DNA of 64,000 nt, taken from assembly GCA_963585895.1 (NCBI GenBank), contig OY757915.1:87588081-87652080 (forward strand), read 5' to 3'. This document shows, piece by piece, positions 47,048 to 58,882 of this stretch; position 1 is the stretch's first letter, and every line of letters starts with the position of its first letter. The stretch comes from Sepioteuthis lessoniana (taxonomy: Eukaryota; Mollusca; Cephalopoda; Myopsida; Loliginidae). The translations under genes were made by a program, and so were the position numbers. The notes beneath the pieces were generated by a model. That model was not told the origin of the DNA. It saw only the letters and a list, made by a program, of their open reading frames with translations, and ran no database searches.

Positions 47048-47288
47048 TTCAGTGAATGATGTATCACCCCCACACCTTTTTTTATTCAGATTAAGGAAAG
47101 TGTTGTCAGAGGGAATTTCGAGGAACAAAGATGATGAGGTGTGTGCGAGGCGGTGGGGAGTGAGTAAGATGAAATTATGACGACCGCATAGTTAAAAGAA
47201 AAAGGAAAAAATAAAACGTCTGGATAGAAATAGAGGAGTAAAATGGCGACTGAACAAAAGACCAAAGTAGTTTAAAGAAACTAGAGGC

Positions 47289-47345
47289 ATTCGTGGTGTA
47301 ATGGTTTTCGTCGTCGGAAGGGAACTTGACTGCTTGATTTCAAAC
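47289..47345 (+). mobile_element. SINE family B, head only
   Basis: cattcgtggtgtaatggttt and gatttcaaaccccaaatc are the A- and B-box regions; the body is missing. Confidence 0.6.
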
Positions 47346-47476
47346 CCCAAATCAGGCTGCTTGCAGTTCACATTCTAAAAACAATACAAATCTCTTAGTG
47401 GACCTATTCATTTTGAAATATTTACTTTTTTCTCCCTTCGGACCGACAACGAAAAAACCTTCTACATACATATATA

Positions 47477-47528
<52 letters not shown>
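47477..47528. repeat. (TG)n microsatellite
   Basis: TG run after a short palindromic tacatatatatgta. Confidence 0.95.
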
Positions 47529-47529
<1 letters not shown>

Positions 47530-47534
47530 ATATA

Positions 47535-47584
47535 TTTATTAGCATGGACGCTTATCTGCAACCACTGGTTTCATACTGTCTTTA
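47535..47584 (-). ncRNA. Truncated hammerhead motif
   Basis: Minus strand carries the 3' half of the 21829-22012 family: stem II remnant, GAAA, stem III ACC(AGU)GGU, then GCAGAUAAGC of stem I. The CUGAUGA half is absent, cut where a MITE begins. Confidence 0.6.
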
Positions 47585-47797
47585 TACGACAGGTCGACGG
47601 AAAAGTTCAAGATACTCTCATGAAATGTGACCAAATGAGGTTTATATTTCAATACAGTCCTCTTTACGATACACACACTTCATCCACCAGTGTTTCACTG
47701 TTTAGATTCTATAGGTAAAAAAGAGTCAACAGCTGATATGACGTCATCAAATAAACTATTCAGCCATTGGAATTTTCAGCTTACCCTCGTATACTGG
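47584..47797. mobile_element. 213-bp mariner-type MITE, copy 2
   Basis: Matches 27995-28206 along its length. Ends ggtcgacggaaaagttc and gaattttcagcttaccctcg are imperfect inverted repeats. Confidence 0.65.
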
Positions 47798-47814
47798 TGA
47801 GACACAATTCAGCA

Positions 47815-48010
47815 CCTCAGAAAAATTTTCCCGAGGTCATGAAAGTGACGAACCACACTAGACTATGAGATAACAAATTTGCCTGATAGTTTCCGAGTTC
47901 TACTCGTCGGATTTGCATTTATTCCTCGAAAAACTGCCTCAAAATCCACGCTTTTAGGTCAAACTGACCTTGCCTGATTGTCGAGGTTCTTGCGACCAGA
48001 GCTAAATTTT
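47815..48010 (-). pseudogene. mariner transposase N-terminal fragment
   Basis: The reverse complement aligns with 14340-14540 (shared agtgtggttcgtcactttca and the cgaggtt/caggcaa area). Broken, no catalytic part. Confidence 0.55.
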
Positions 48011-49199
48011 TAAAATCATTTTGAATCTAATTACAGTACTGTGGTCAATTGCGCTTTCATCTTTCACGCTACAAACATTCCCAAATTAGACAACTTTGCT
48101 CGTTCTTTCGTGCGGCTTTCAAATCAGACATGAAGTGACGTCCGCTCTGTTGGTTAGGGCTGTAAAATATGCCAACTGCAACACTACAGAGGGGTACCTG
48201 TGGCTGCCGCTAAGAACCCAGTTAAGAAATCAGCAGGTTCGTTTGGCCAACTCCACCCCGTGTCTGAGACCACTAATGACCTGTTCACTCTCAGGTAATT
48301 ACTCACCTAACAAAATTGTCCTCCTAATTTCTGTTACCTTAAATAGTTTAATAGAGTAATTATCATTTTCAACAAGATAAAACTAGAAAGAGCGTGTTAA
48401 AATGCTACAGAGAGTATACAAAAGGTCTGAGACTTAAAAACTTAAGAAATTTTGCTGGCTCTCGTTCTAGGGCGCAGGTATTTGGGCCCTTTTTCTCAAG
48501 AGACTCGTGGAGAATCGTAAAACCTTCTTTTCCAAACAGATCTTCAAAACGGTAATGTCACGCCGCATCTTCGCTCAGCTACAAATACTGAGATAGGTTT
48601 TAGAATTGCCTGAGCCCGATGGAGCTAACGAGGTAAAATATATATTAACTTTCTAAAATTGTACACTCTATTTCAAAAAGACTATTTCTCTTGAATTATA
48701 AATACAGTTGCACTGAGAAGTTATTTCCTTTTCCAAATCTCACACATAATTTATGCCTTTAAGGTAGTTAAGTTAGAGATCATAGGAATCATTTTTAATG
48801 TACATTTATTACATTTCGTTAATAGCAAATAAGTCTTAATTATTTAAATGTTAGAATTTGTAACCCGTATAAGGCGTAAATATTTCCTGTTGATTTTAAG
48901 ATATAAACTTCATTAGAAGTTTATTTGTTCTTTGTTATATTGTTACTGTATGTATATAATTTGTTTGTTTGTTTGATACTGTATGTATATAATTTTTTTT
49001 GTAAATATTTGGCTTTGCACCTGTGTGTGTATTTGCTCCATGTGCTTATGCCAATATTTGTTTTAATTGCAGTTTTCACAGCTGTATGTCGATGGAATAA
49101 AGGATTGTCCAACATTTTCGGCAGTTTGTCAGTTCTCTCACGCACAGTAAAAGTTTCGGGCGACGGCAATTATAGCATCCCCTTTGCAAGTGTCCTAGG
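48011..49199. other. No gene recognised
   Basis: An 87-codon frame (48096-48359) in a locally GC-richer patch and 82-99-codon frames around 48921-49224 have no recognisable motif. Confidence 0.4.
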
Positions 49200-49778
49200 A
49201 ATGACATTAATTTGCATCCGATGATATGGCTCCAGTTCTGGAGTTTGGGGGAAAGATAGAGTACCCCTTAATTGTCATTACCCCTGGCGCTGTAGAATGC
49301 ACCGACTATATCTCTGCAGAGGGGTGAGACCCACTCAACGATTTTCCTGTATGTGACACTGAACTGCATCTGATGGTGAGGCTTCAGTCCTAGATCTTTG
49401 TGGAATCTGGAGTACCTCTTTATTGCCATTACTCCAGGGACCACGATGATTTATGTTTGTTATACCACTTGAGGGTCCCATCTATTGGTTAAATGGTGCT
49501 GTTGAATCATTTACAAAGGATTATTGTTATTAGTTCTTTGAAACTATTCAGCTGTGTGCAACTTATTTATATTACTTTGACAATATTTGACAAACAGAAT
49601 TACGAATGCTGAAGATAAACACTTTAATCCATTTAACTGTGTACAAATAAATGATTTATATTTGATATAATCATTAGCGTTAAAAAGGAATACTTAAAAA
49701 ACGCTATTTAATTATATGCAAGCAAACGCACTTCAGTTGGTTTAGAAATAAAGTTACATACAAACTATTCGCAGACAA

Positions 49779-49785
<7 letters not shown>
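49200..49785 (+). mobile_element. Two joined SINE family C pieces
   Basis: A fragment 49200-49275 (ggctccagttctggagtttg, gagtaccccttaattgtcat) abuts a longer copy starting gcgctgtagaatgcaccgac and running through gggtcccatctattggttaa to the AT-rich 3' part. Confidence 0.6.
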
Positions 49786-49842
<57 letters not shown>

Positions 49843-50003
49843 CCGAGGAAAGTATTCAAAGGATTAGACAATCAAACAATAATCCAAAGAGAATAGGAAT
49901 ATCCAATTGAGCGCTCAATGTCAACGACTATCGAATATATAAATAATTTCAGATTAGAAATACGTCGAAATCATGTGCAGAGCAAAAACATTTTATGTAG
50001 CTG

Positions 50004-50040
<37 letters not shown>
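49783..50040. repeat. (TA)n microsatellites
   Basis: TA runs at 49783-49841 and 50006-50039, and a further one at 50410-50438. 50041-50400 shows nothing recognisable. Confidence 0.9.
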
Positions 50041-50041
<1 letters not shown>

Positions 50042-50444
50042 TAGCCTATTTTTTTATAATCCTAATGTGATCGGTTTTGTTTTTTCTTAAGTATTTAATC
50101 TGGAGTTTTAAGTCGAAAAGTAATTAGAATTTAAAAAATAAAAATAAAAAAGTTAATTTACTATAATTCCAACAGGCAATAAAATAAAATACCGGAAGTG
50201 GGCTAAATGAGGAGAAAACTCTTCTCTCCTCTTCTATGCCCTCCCACCCTTCTTTCCTGCGTCTATTCTGAATTATTTTATCCATAAGATCTGAAGAAGT
50301 CCTGTTAATTTTCTTTCGTGTTTTTGATTTATATCAAAAACATATAACAGGATGGAAATAAATTTATAATCCTAATGTGACCGGTTTTGTTTTTTCTTAA
50401 AGAAAGAAATAAATATATATATATATATATATATATACAAATTA

Positions 50445-50760
50445 ATGTCCAGTGGCAAAGAGTTTGGAATATTTCATGTATAGAATATATGAGAAGTATC
50501 ATATAATTCTTACGGAGTCCTCTATGTATGGCTATTAATATATAATAAGATATATAGAAAAACACACTTACAAAGCAAATATATGTGCATTATCAAAGAA
50601 AACTCAACATTTATATATAAAAAATTCCTCGAATAAATTGGATTTGTATTTTTCATTTGCATTCATTCGAAGCCATCTCAGGAAGCAAAACACAGTGCGT
50701 TTTATTGAAATAAATTCACAATGGCATATTATCTATTTGTTGAGTTTTCTTTGATATTAC
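50445..50760 (+). mobile_element. Hammerhead-bearing element, copy 2 (decayed)
   Basis: Same leader as copy 1 (gaatatatgagaagtatcat, tgtatggctattaatata) and the same inverted ends (atcaaagaaaactcaac at 50594, gttgagttttctttgat at 50740). Contains a hammerhead with two core changes. Confidence 0.65.
50672..50725 (+). ncRNA. Decayed hammerhead with covarying stem I
   Basis: Stem I GCCAU (50672-50676) with AUGGC (50721-50725); core CUCAGGA (50677-50683, G5 replaced by C); stem II AAAAC/GUUUU; GAAA 50707-50710; U16.1 replaced by C. Relative to copy 1, one stem-I pair changed from U-A to C-G on both sides. Confidence 0.55.
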
Positions 50761-50777
50761 ACACACACACACACACA

Positions 50778-51409
50778 ATGTGCTATAATCAAACAGGCGA
50801 CATCACCACACTAGATGAAACCCCTTTTAAACTAGTAGACAAATTCACCTACTTAGGAAGCAGCGTATCATCAACAGAAAAGGACATCGACACGCAGCTA
50901 ACGAAGGCATGGACAGCTATTGATAGGCTATCGATCATATGGAAATCAGACCTGACCGATAAAATGTAACGCAGTTTCTTCCAAGCAGCGGTCGTATCGA
51001 TATTGCTGTATGGATGCACTTCTTGGACACTAACTAAACGGCTAGAGAAGAAGCTAGACGGAAATTACACAAGAATGTTGCGAGCAATATTGAACAAGTC
51101 CTGGTGGCAACACCCCACAAGGCACCAACTATACGGCCACCTGCCTCCCATCACGAAAACTATCAAAGTTAGACGAACCAGACATGCAGGTCACTGCTGG
51201 AGAAGCAGGGACGAGCTCATAAGTGATGTACTCATATGGACCCCTACATATGGCCGGGCAGACCAGCTCGAACATACATCCAGCAGCTATGTGAGGATAC
51301 GGTATGTAGCCCTGAAGACCTGCCAGGGGCGATGAACGGTAGGGAGAAGTGGCGAGAGACGGTCAGGGAAATCCGTGCTAGCGGCACGACATGATGATGA
51401 TGATGAAGT
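50778..51409 (+). pseudogene. RTE-type LINE 3' end, young copy
   Basis: Two frames (50780-50966 and about 51003-51335) encode YLGSSVSSTEKDIDTQLTKA and [19 protein letters not shown], close to the full-length element, broken by a TAA at about 50967 and a later frameshift. Ends gacatgatgatgatgatga. It stops at CA repeats at its 5' side. Confidence 0.85.
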
Positions 51410-52235
51410 GGACTAAATAGTATTAAGAAGGTCGAAATAGCTGAAGACAATCTAGGCAAACCTAGAATGATGAGCACACCTGAAATGGTGGGTTCAGTTA
51501 ATGCGCTCATTTTTGCTGACTTTATAGTTACAATAGAGAATATTTCTGAACAAATGAAATCGATACAACACACAAAATTGTACATGATGACCTTACTTTT
51601 TCTAAGGTCAGTTTTTGGGTTCCCAGAATGTTGATGCCAGTGCGCAAGGCCTCTCACTGCAGTAAAAACACTGGAAACCATCGGTAAGTTTAGTTGGGAA
51701 CAGTTGTCAATCCTACTAACAGTCTAGATCTGGTCTCCCTCTGATTTCTGTTTGTTTGACACCCCCCCCACCAAAAAAAGAATTTCTGCGCGGAACAAAG
51801 TTATCAAGCGATGATTAGAGGAAGGCTACCGTGAAAAAATTACTAAGAACTCAGTCCAAATATTTCTTTACAGAAAAAAAAATGTATTTTTGTTAATGGA
51901 GATACTATTGAAAAATTGGATGAAATGTGAATCCTTTTATTGCAAAATTTATCTTAGGGGGGGTGTCCTCGTGGTGTAATGGTTAAAGCGATAGACTGCG
52001 GAATCGTAATACGCGAGTTCGTACTTCAGTCGCGCTATTACGTTCACTTTCGGGCAAATACCCTTGGGAAAGGTATGAACCCCCTTATCCTCCCAGCTAT
52101 GGGTTAAATAGTACCACTACTGTTCTTCTAGGAGAACGGCTTCGGCATTAAATAACCTAAAAAGAGTTGATATGCCATTAAACAAAGAAAACAAACCAAA
52201 ATTTATCTTATTTATTGAATGACCCTCGTATTATA
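51410..52235 (+). pseudogene. mariner-type transposon relict
   Basis: Fragments in shifting frames: KVEIAEDNLGKPRMMSTPEM, then NALIFADFIVTIENISEQM, later SWEQLSILLTV, stop, IWSPSDF (matching the SPDLAPSDF catalytic region of mariner) and CIFVNGDTIEKL (the family's C-terminal end). The plus-strand 3' end is gaatgaccctcgta. A SINE sits inside the 3' untranslated part, and the middle of the transposase is deleted. Confidence 0.7.
51957..52197 (+). mobile_element. SINE family A, full length with 13-bp duplication
   Basis: Reference family-A copy: A-box TGGTGTAATGG, B-box-like gagttcgtacttc, and the tail gttgatatgccattaaacaa. A perfect duplication aaaatttatctta lies at 51944-51956 and 52198-52210 within mariner sequence. 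Confidence 0.9.
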
Positions 52236-52908
52236 ACAACATCGGGCAGAATAATACTTCGGATCAGCACGTAAATAAAAAGGACTATATAGATTCCTTT
52301 CAAAATTTTATTTTACGATGAAAATTAACAATAACTGCCATTTTCTCTTCTTCTTATCATTTTGTTTTAAAGATTATATCGTTCTAATGTTTACCCTTAC
52401 GAGCTATATACTTCTGAAACTTCAACCTAAATTTCTTCGTTATACTCGTCACTGCATCTTGTGCTACGGCAATCTTTCAGTTTGTCACTTGTCTTAGGCC
52501 AACATTTAAAGACTTGGACCTTCAGTTGTCTCCCAGATGAAGTAATCACAAAGGAATGGAAATGGCAAGCGAGCCAGTGATGTTGCAATGACAGTGATCA
52601 TTTTAACCACAAACGCGCGATCTTAACTATTCCTCACCACGTTGACAACTGAAATGGAATGGCTGCTGCTACTTATAGACTTCCAGCCCAGCTACCACAA
52701 AGAGCAGCTGCGCGGCGGCAATTTTCAATCCGTGAGATTATTCTATTGGACCCTGTATCTTATTTATTTTCAGTTAAGGTAAATTCTATAATTAGGAAGG
52801 GATTTATTATTGAACTTTATTACCACTAAAAGCAGCCTTTAAACATGAAAGCAATAAAAAAAAAGTATTTAAAAATTTGAAAAATTTACAAAACAGCGAT
52901 CTGTATTT
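52236..52908. other. Intergenic, downstream of the Kunitz exon
   Basis: No frame with a recognisable domain. A GC-richer patch lies at 52440-52740. Confidence 0.4.
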
Positions 52909-52928
52909 TTTATTTATTAATTTTTATT
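52909..52928 (-). promoter_or_regulatory. Poly(A) signals of the Kunitz gene
   Basis: On the minus strand, AATAAA occurs at 52923-52928, 52913-52918 and 52909-52914, only 28-47 nt after the stop codon, implying a very short 3' UTR. Confidence 0.65.
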
Positions 52929-52955
52929 CAATTTTTTAAGAAGGAGGTTTTTCTG

Positions 52956-55900
52956 TCATCTAGCAAGATCAATTTCATACATATGTTGACATGATTTATG
53001 ACATTCTTCTGCGCTAGAAAAAATATTTCCATTTGATTGGCATCCGTTAAAAATGAAAGCTTGACAAATACCAAATTCCCGATTGTAGAAATATTTTCTC
53101 TCTTCAGAACAATGTCCAATAAAGGATAAAGGTTGCAAGCAAGGGTCAACTGTGCATTTCTTCATGCACTCGTTCATACTCAGGAATCTGTTCTCGTTTC
53201 CGTTGCAACCTGTATAAGTGAACTGGTAACATCTACCGTGGTTCCAATTATAGTAGAAACGAGACATGTTCTGTCTACAAGAACCCGTGGCCATTTCCTG
53301 TCGGCAGGTAGGTTTCACACACATTTGCTCGCAGTTTTCGATCGACTCGAAATTGTTGTTGTTACCCCCACAACCGCTGTAATAAAACGCTCGACACAGC
53401 TGAGACCTCTTGTCGAAGTACCAGCGTTTCTCCCTTCTGTGGCAGGAGCCGACAGCTATTGGTTGTTTACACGGATCGAATTTACATTCTCGATCACAGT
53501 GACTTTCGCTCAAAAAGTTATTGGCATTACCCCCACATCCATTGTAAGTAAACTGTTCGCAGGATTCTAGTGTGTAATTGAAATAGAAACGTTCCTCTGG
53601 AGAATAACAATGCCCTCGATTTCTGGGAAGATGGCATTTATTTTTATGTTTCATTCTCTCGGTAGCACATGTGCGTTGACATTCGGAAAGAGTTTCGAAG
53701 TTGTTTCCGTTACCATCGCAACCCCCGTAAACAAACTCTAAACATTTCCCCTCATCTGAATCATAGTAGTAACGTGTGAATTCTGCTGTACACCGTCCGG
53801 AATATTTCTGCTGCAAACATGTATTTTCTCTGAGACACGCATCGTTACAAAGATTCATACTTTTAAAATTATTACTATTACCCCCACAGCCTCCGTATGA
53901 AAAGGAGATACACCGACCCTTCTTGGAGTCGTAGAAAAATCGAGTCAGATTTTTATCGCAAACACCTGGATCCATTTCTTTTTCACAACGGTTGTGAATG
54001 CAAAATTGTTCACACTGTTTGACAGTTACGAATCGGTTGGCGTTACCAAAACATCCACCGTAAATGAAATGACGGCAACTTCCGGTTTCCAAGTCGAAGT
54101 AGAAACGCTCCAACTTATTATGACATGGCCCAGCATCCGGTCTCAGGCTACAACGATCTCTTACGCAACGTTTCTGGCACTCTTTAGCTGTTTTGAAGTT
54201 GTTTTTGTTACCGTCACAACCACCATAATAGAAACGCTCACATTTGCCAGCCGTTGAGTTGTAATAAAACCTTTCGATCATTGATTTACAAGGGCCAACT
54301 TTGATTGGTTGTTCACAGACATCTTTTATACAGGTCTGTTGGCACTCTTCATAAGTAACAAAATTATTCTCGTTGCCTTTGCAGCCCCCGTAATGGAATT
54401 TTTTACAATCTCCACTTTTAGGATCATATAAATATCTAATAACAATTGCTTCACAGGGGCCCGCATCAAGTGGTTGGTAACATGGGTTTGGTTTACATTT
54501 TTGTTGACAGGCTTCGCGTGTGTCGAAGCGATTTACATTTCCGCCACAACCACCATAAACAAATTCTTCACACTGTCCTGTGTTCGAGTTGTAATAATAT
54601 TTGTGTATAAAAGCTCTACATAAGCCCGTATCTTTTGGCAATTTGCATGGATCTTTTACACATATTTTCTGGCAGTTTTCTTTTGTTAAAAAATTGTTTT
54701 TGTTACCGTCGCAACCACCATAATAGAAACGCTCACATTTGCCAGCCGTTGAGTCGTAATAAAACCTTTCAATCATTGATTTACAAGGGCCAACTTTGAT
54801 TGGTTGTTCACAGACATCTTTTATACAGGTCTGTTGGCACTCTTCATAAGTAACAAAATTATTCTCGTTGCCTTTGCAGCCCCCGTAATGGAATTTTTTA
54901 CAATCTCCACTTTTAGGATCATATAAATATCTAATAACAATTGCTTCACAGGGGCCCGCATCAAGTGGTTGGTAACATGGGTTTGGTTTACATTTTTGTT
55001 GACAGGCTTCGCGTGTGTCGAAGCGATTTACATTTCCCCCACAACCACCATAAACAAATTCTTCACACTGTCCAGTGTTCGAGTTGTAATAATATTTGTG
55101 TATAAAAGCTCTACATAAGCCCGTATCTTTTGGCAATTTGCAAGGATCTTTCATGCATTCTTTTTCACAGTTTTGTTTTGTAAAGAAATTGTTTTTGTTA
55201 CCCTTGCATCCCCCATAATGAAATTCTTCGCAATGTCCACTGAAATGATTGTAAAATACACGTTTCTTGTCCATCTTACACGGGCCAGTGTCTTTATGCA
55301 AATGACAGATGTTTCTGATGCACTTTCTTTCGCATTGTTGGACGTCTGAGAACCGATTCAGATTCCCCCCACAAAATCCTTCTTTAAACGGCTTGCAAGT
55401 GTCTGTTTTTGTATCATAGTAGAACTGTCCGTCTGTTTTAGCACCGCAGTACGTATGCAGCGGTGATAATTGGCACACACCGACATCACATGCTTTTACA
55501 CATTCGTCAAGGCTGTTAAAACTGTTTCCGTTAGAACTGCCACATTTATTCATCTCGTATTTCAAACAACGACCAACGGAAGAGTTGAAATAAAAACGGA
55601 GTCGCTGTGATAAATGTTCACAGTCCTTCGCCTCTGGTTTCAACTCACAAACATTACATGTTGTGTTCTTAAGCAATTGCTGGCAGTTGTGTGTTGCACA
55701 GAAGTTCTGACAAGCAGACAAAGTTGGGAAATTGTTAGAGCTGTGCCTGCAGCCCGAGTCGATAAACGGAAGACAAGAATAGGTTGTTGAATCGTAAAAA
55801 TAACGTTCATTCCTTTTCTCGCAAGAGCCGTATTTTTTAGACTGATTACACGGCTCTTGGACGCACTTCGAAACGCATTCTTTTAAAGATTTAAAATTAT

Positions 55901-58879
55901 TTTTGTTGCCAAAACATCCACCATAGATAAATGGCTGGCATATTTTACTTTCTGGACTGTAATAATAGCGCACGCTATCAAAATTACACGGCCCATGTTC
56001 ACTGGGAAGGATACAGATATTAATTGGACACTTCATTTCACATGACGAAAGCGACTCAAATCCTTCTGCTAAGCATGTCAAATGCTTTTCGCAAACCCCT
56101 TTCGTTTTGTTATAATAAAATCTAGTAAGCTTCGAAGCGTTGCTACAGGACGTCTCAATCTTCAGGGGAGGTAAGCAAAGGTCTAGCGCCTTACAGTGAG
56201 ATTCGCATTTTTGCAAGGATTTAAAACTATTGGCATTCGAGTCGCAAGGATTTTTGTTTGTGGGTTGGCATTTACCAGAAATGGCATCGAAATAAAAACG
56301 TTTGGCCAAGTATGACACAGAGCAAATGTTGGCATCTGGTGGCATCATACAGCGATTTGAAGGAATACACTGTTTTTGACAGTCTTTAGCGTTTAAAAAA
56401 TTATTTCCATTTTTGTGACAGCCTCCGTAAAAGAACGGAAGGCAGCGACCTGTTTCGGTATTGTAATAGAATCTACGTATGCTACCCCGGCAAGGTCCCG
56501 GCTTCTTCTTCTGCATGCATACGTTCGTGACGCAAATGTTTTCACAAGTATCCAATTCATTGAAATTATTCAAACTGCTGGTGCAGACCCAGTAAGGTGT
56601 TTTCTCACACATACCAGTTGTGGGGTTATAATGATAATGAGTGGCTGTCCCACTGCATAGTGTCGTCTCTACCGGATGGTAGCATATGACCACACATGAT
56701 TTAATGCATTGATCCCTTGTCAAGAAATTGTTTGCGTTTCCTTGACAACCACTGTAAGTAAACTGACGGCATGTATGGGACCTTACATCAAAATAGAAAC
56801 GTCGTAAAGTCTTGTCACATGATCCGACTTTCAGGGGTAAAATGCAACGGTAGCCATTTTGTTTAGCTTCGGCATCTGCATAAACATCGTCCCTTGTCAG
56901 AACGTCGTGTTCAAGCATCAGATTAAAACTAGAGTTTGCCGGTTGGTCCAGAGTCGATTTCTGACGGGCCTTATTTTCTAGCCATTCCGCAGATGCATTT
57001 CTTTGTTTCACTGCATCGCCGGTAAATTTAAACGTTTCGTTCTGCTTTTCCTGGTTATTTTTACACGCTAAATTGCATTCTTCGAGAGACTTGTAGTTGT
57101 TTGCATTACCACCGCAACCATTGAACTCAAAACGAGTACAATTTCCGCTTCCGGTGTCATAGTAGTAACGAGTTTGGGTAGGCTCGCAAGATTTCTCGCT
57201 AACAGGTGCCAGACATGGATTAGTGACTATACATGTTTGTTCACACAGCTCCAACGACAAGAACTGATTACTTTCACTATGGCAAGAAGTATTACTGAAT
57301 AAGCACATCTCTGACTTAGAATCATAGTAATAAATTTGCTGCTGTATTTCACATGTTGCTGGATGTTTCAGTGATTGACAGGGATTACGAATACATGCCT
57401 TTTCGCAAATGGCTTCCGACAAGAAGTTATTTTCATTTCTCTCACAACCACCGTAAAAAAACTTCTCACAGCGACCAGTCTTGCTTTCGAAGTGCCACAT
57501 AGGCTCTGGTCCGTTACACGAGCCCCGGGTCACGGGTATTGTACAAATATCTTTCAAAGAACATTTCATTTGGCATTCATCTTTACTCTCAAAACCTTTC
57601 CCACTACAATTACCGTTGGGGAAAATCTCGCATTTTCTTGTCGTCAGATTATAGAAAAAACGTGACGTATTGCAGAAACTGGGCACCCTCTCTTGCATAC
57701 AGACGTTCTCCTGGCACATCCATAAACATTGCCTGTGAGTTGAGAACTTGTTTATTGTCGCAGGACATTTTCCATTGTATTTCTTACACTGTTTACTTTT
57801 GGCATCATAATAAAAATAACTGGCGTTTGTTGTATGATTGCATAGAGAGCCCTGTTCTTTGGGCAGGGTGCATTTCGGATTTTTTGTCATACATTGATTT
57901 TGACACTCTTTTACAGTCGTAAAACTGTTACCGTTTCCGAGACAGCCTTCATCGAGTTCTTTGCAGGAGTGAGACTTTGAATCATAGTAAATATTTTTAG
58001 TTGAGCTTTTGCATTTCACTGGTTGAAACTTTAACTTACAGACATCTTTCACGCACCTGCGCTCGCATTGTTCTTTACTATAGAAATTGTTGCTGCTGTT
58101 GCTGCTGCTGCACATTCCAACCGCAAACTGTTGGCAGTTATCATATGCCTGATTGTAATAAAACTTTCGTTTAGAATTTGATTCGAGGCATGAAATGGTT
58201 GAAACGGGTACTGTACACGGATCGGGGCAAGCTGCTTTACATTCTTCTATCGTAAAATACTGGTTCAAATTGCCCCCACAACCACTGTAAATAAAATCTT
58301 TACACTGTCCATCTGTGGGATCATGGAAGTATCGTGTGAGACTTTCTTTGCAAGTGCCTTTAGAGGCAGGTAAAGAACAAGAAACGGGTAGAATGTTTGT
58401 CTTTTGGTTCGGGTCGTAAGTCGCATCTTTTCTAAGTACAGAAATTGCTTTTAAAGTTGAATTCGTAGCACTAGTATTATCTGCAGTATTATTACCGTTT
58501 GTAGGAGCACCTATAATCTCTGAGGAGCGTTTAGAAATCCGATTAAAAACTCTACACGTTTTTTCGCATTCTTGAAGGGTTGTAAAACTGTTTGCATTTT
58601 CTTGACACACACCATGGGTGAACTCTTCGCAAACTCCTGAGGTCGAATTGTAATAGAAATTATTAAATAAATCCTTACATACCCCGGATATTTTGGGGAG
58701 TTTGCACTGGGGAGGTAAATCCGAGTTAATGCAATATGCTTCACATTCCTGTAAACTTGAGAATGTATTCGGTGTTGATGAACAGAGCGATTTTTGGAGT
58801 TTACATTTCCCGTCGGTATCGTTGTAAGCATAACGTACTGAATCAGGACAAAATGTCTTCTGCGTTGTCAAGGAACATT
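52956..58879 (-). CDS. Giant multi-Kunitz domain protein, terminal exon (33 domains)
   Basis: Likely secreted or extracellular protease-inhibitor-type protein. The exon encodes 33 consecutive Kunitz/BPTI units, each with six cysteines in the family spacing, and no other domain. Two linkers interrupt: about residues 107-162 (rich in NNT/NTS glycosylation sites, with a KR dibasic) and about 610-685. Translation in frame continues upstream of the first in-frame TTG to the first domain's cysteine and a CAG acceptor (58880-58882). The exon therefore starts at 58879 in phase 1; start codon and signal peptide lie in exons not seen. Domains 20-33 are mostly canonical (YGGC, NNF); many of 1-19 are diverged. 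The residue after the second cysteine (P1) is K/R in ten domains (2, 3, 5, 13, 20, 21, 23, 24, 26, 32). The stop TGA is at 52956-52958. A papilin-like or other extracellular-matrix identity is possible but unsupported. Confidence 0.93.
54201..55190 (-). repeat. 495-bp tandem repeat encoding three Kunitz domains
   Basis: Copies 54201-54695 and 54696-55190 differ at only about six positions up to roughly 55150. 495 bp is exactly 165 codons, three domains of 55 residues (21-23 and 24-26). One change is an Asp/Asn replacement. Confidence 0.9.
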
Positions 58880-58882
58880 CTG
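58880..58882 (-). other. Predicted splice acceptor (phase 1)
   Basis: The minus strand reads attttaaattccag then AA TGT TCC. The TGT is the first Kunitz cysteine, missing if translation began at the first in-frame start. A 20-bp unit (aatataccttataaatatgt) repeats three times just inside the intron at 58891-58950. Confidence 0.7.

Noticed and set aside
48096-48359. 87-codon frame as a gene
   Set aside because: No recognisable motif, and no splice or poly(A) context that I can support.
51957-52040. A functional tRNA gene
   Set aside because: A- and B-boxes are present, but there is no foldable acceptor stem and it continues into a SINE body with target-site duplications. The same holds for the other tRNA-like heads.
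58869-58871. TTG as start codon of the Kunitz protein
   Set aside because: The frame stays open upstream, contains the first domain's cysteine, and meets a CAG acceptor, so this is an internal exon edge.
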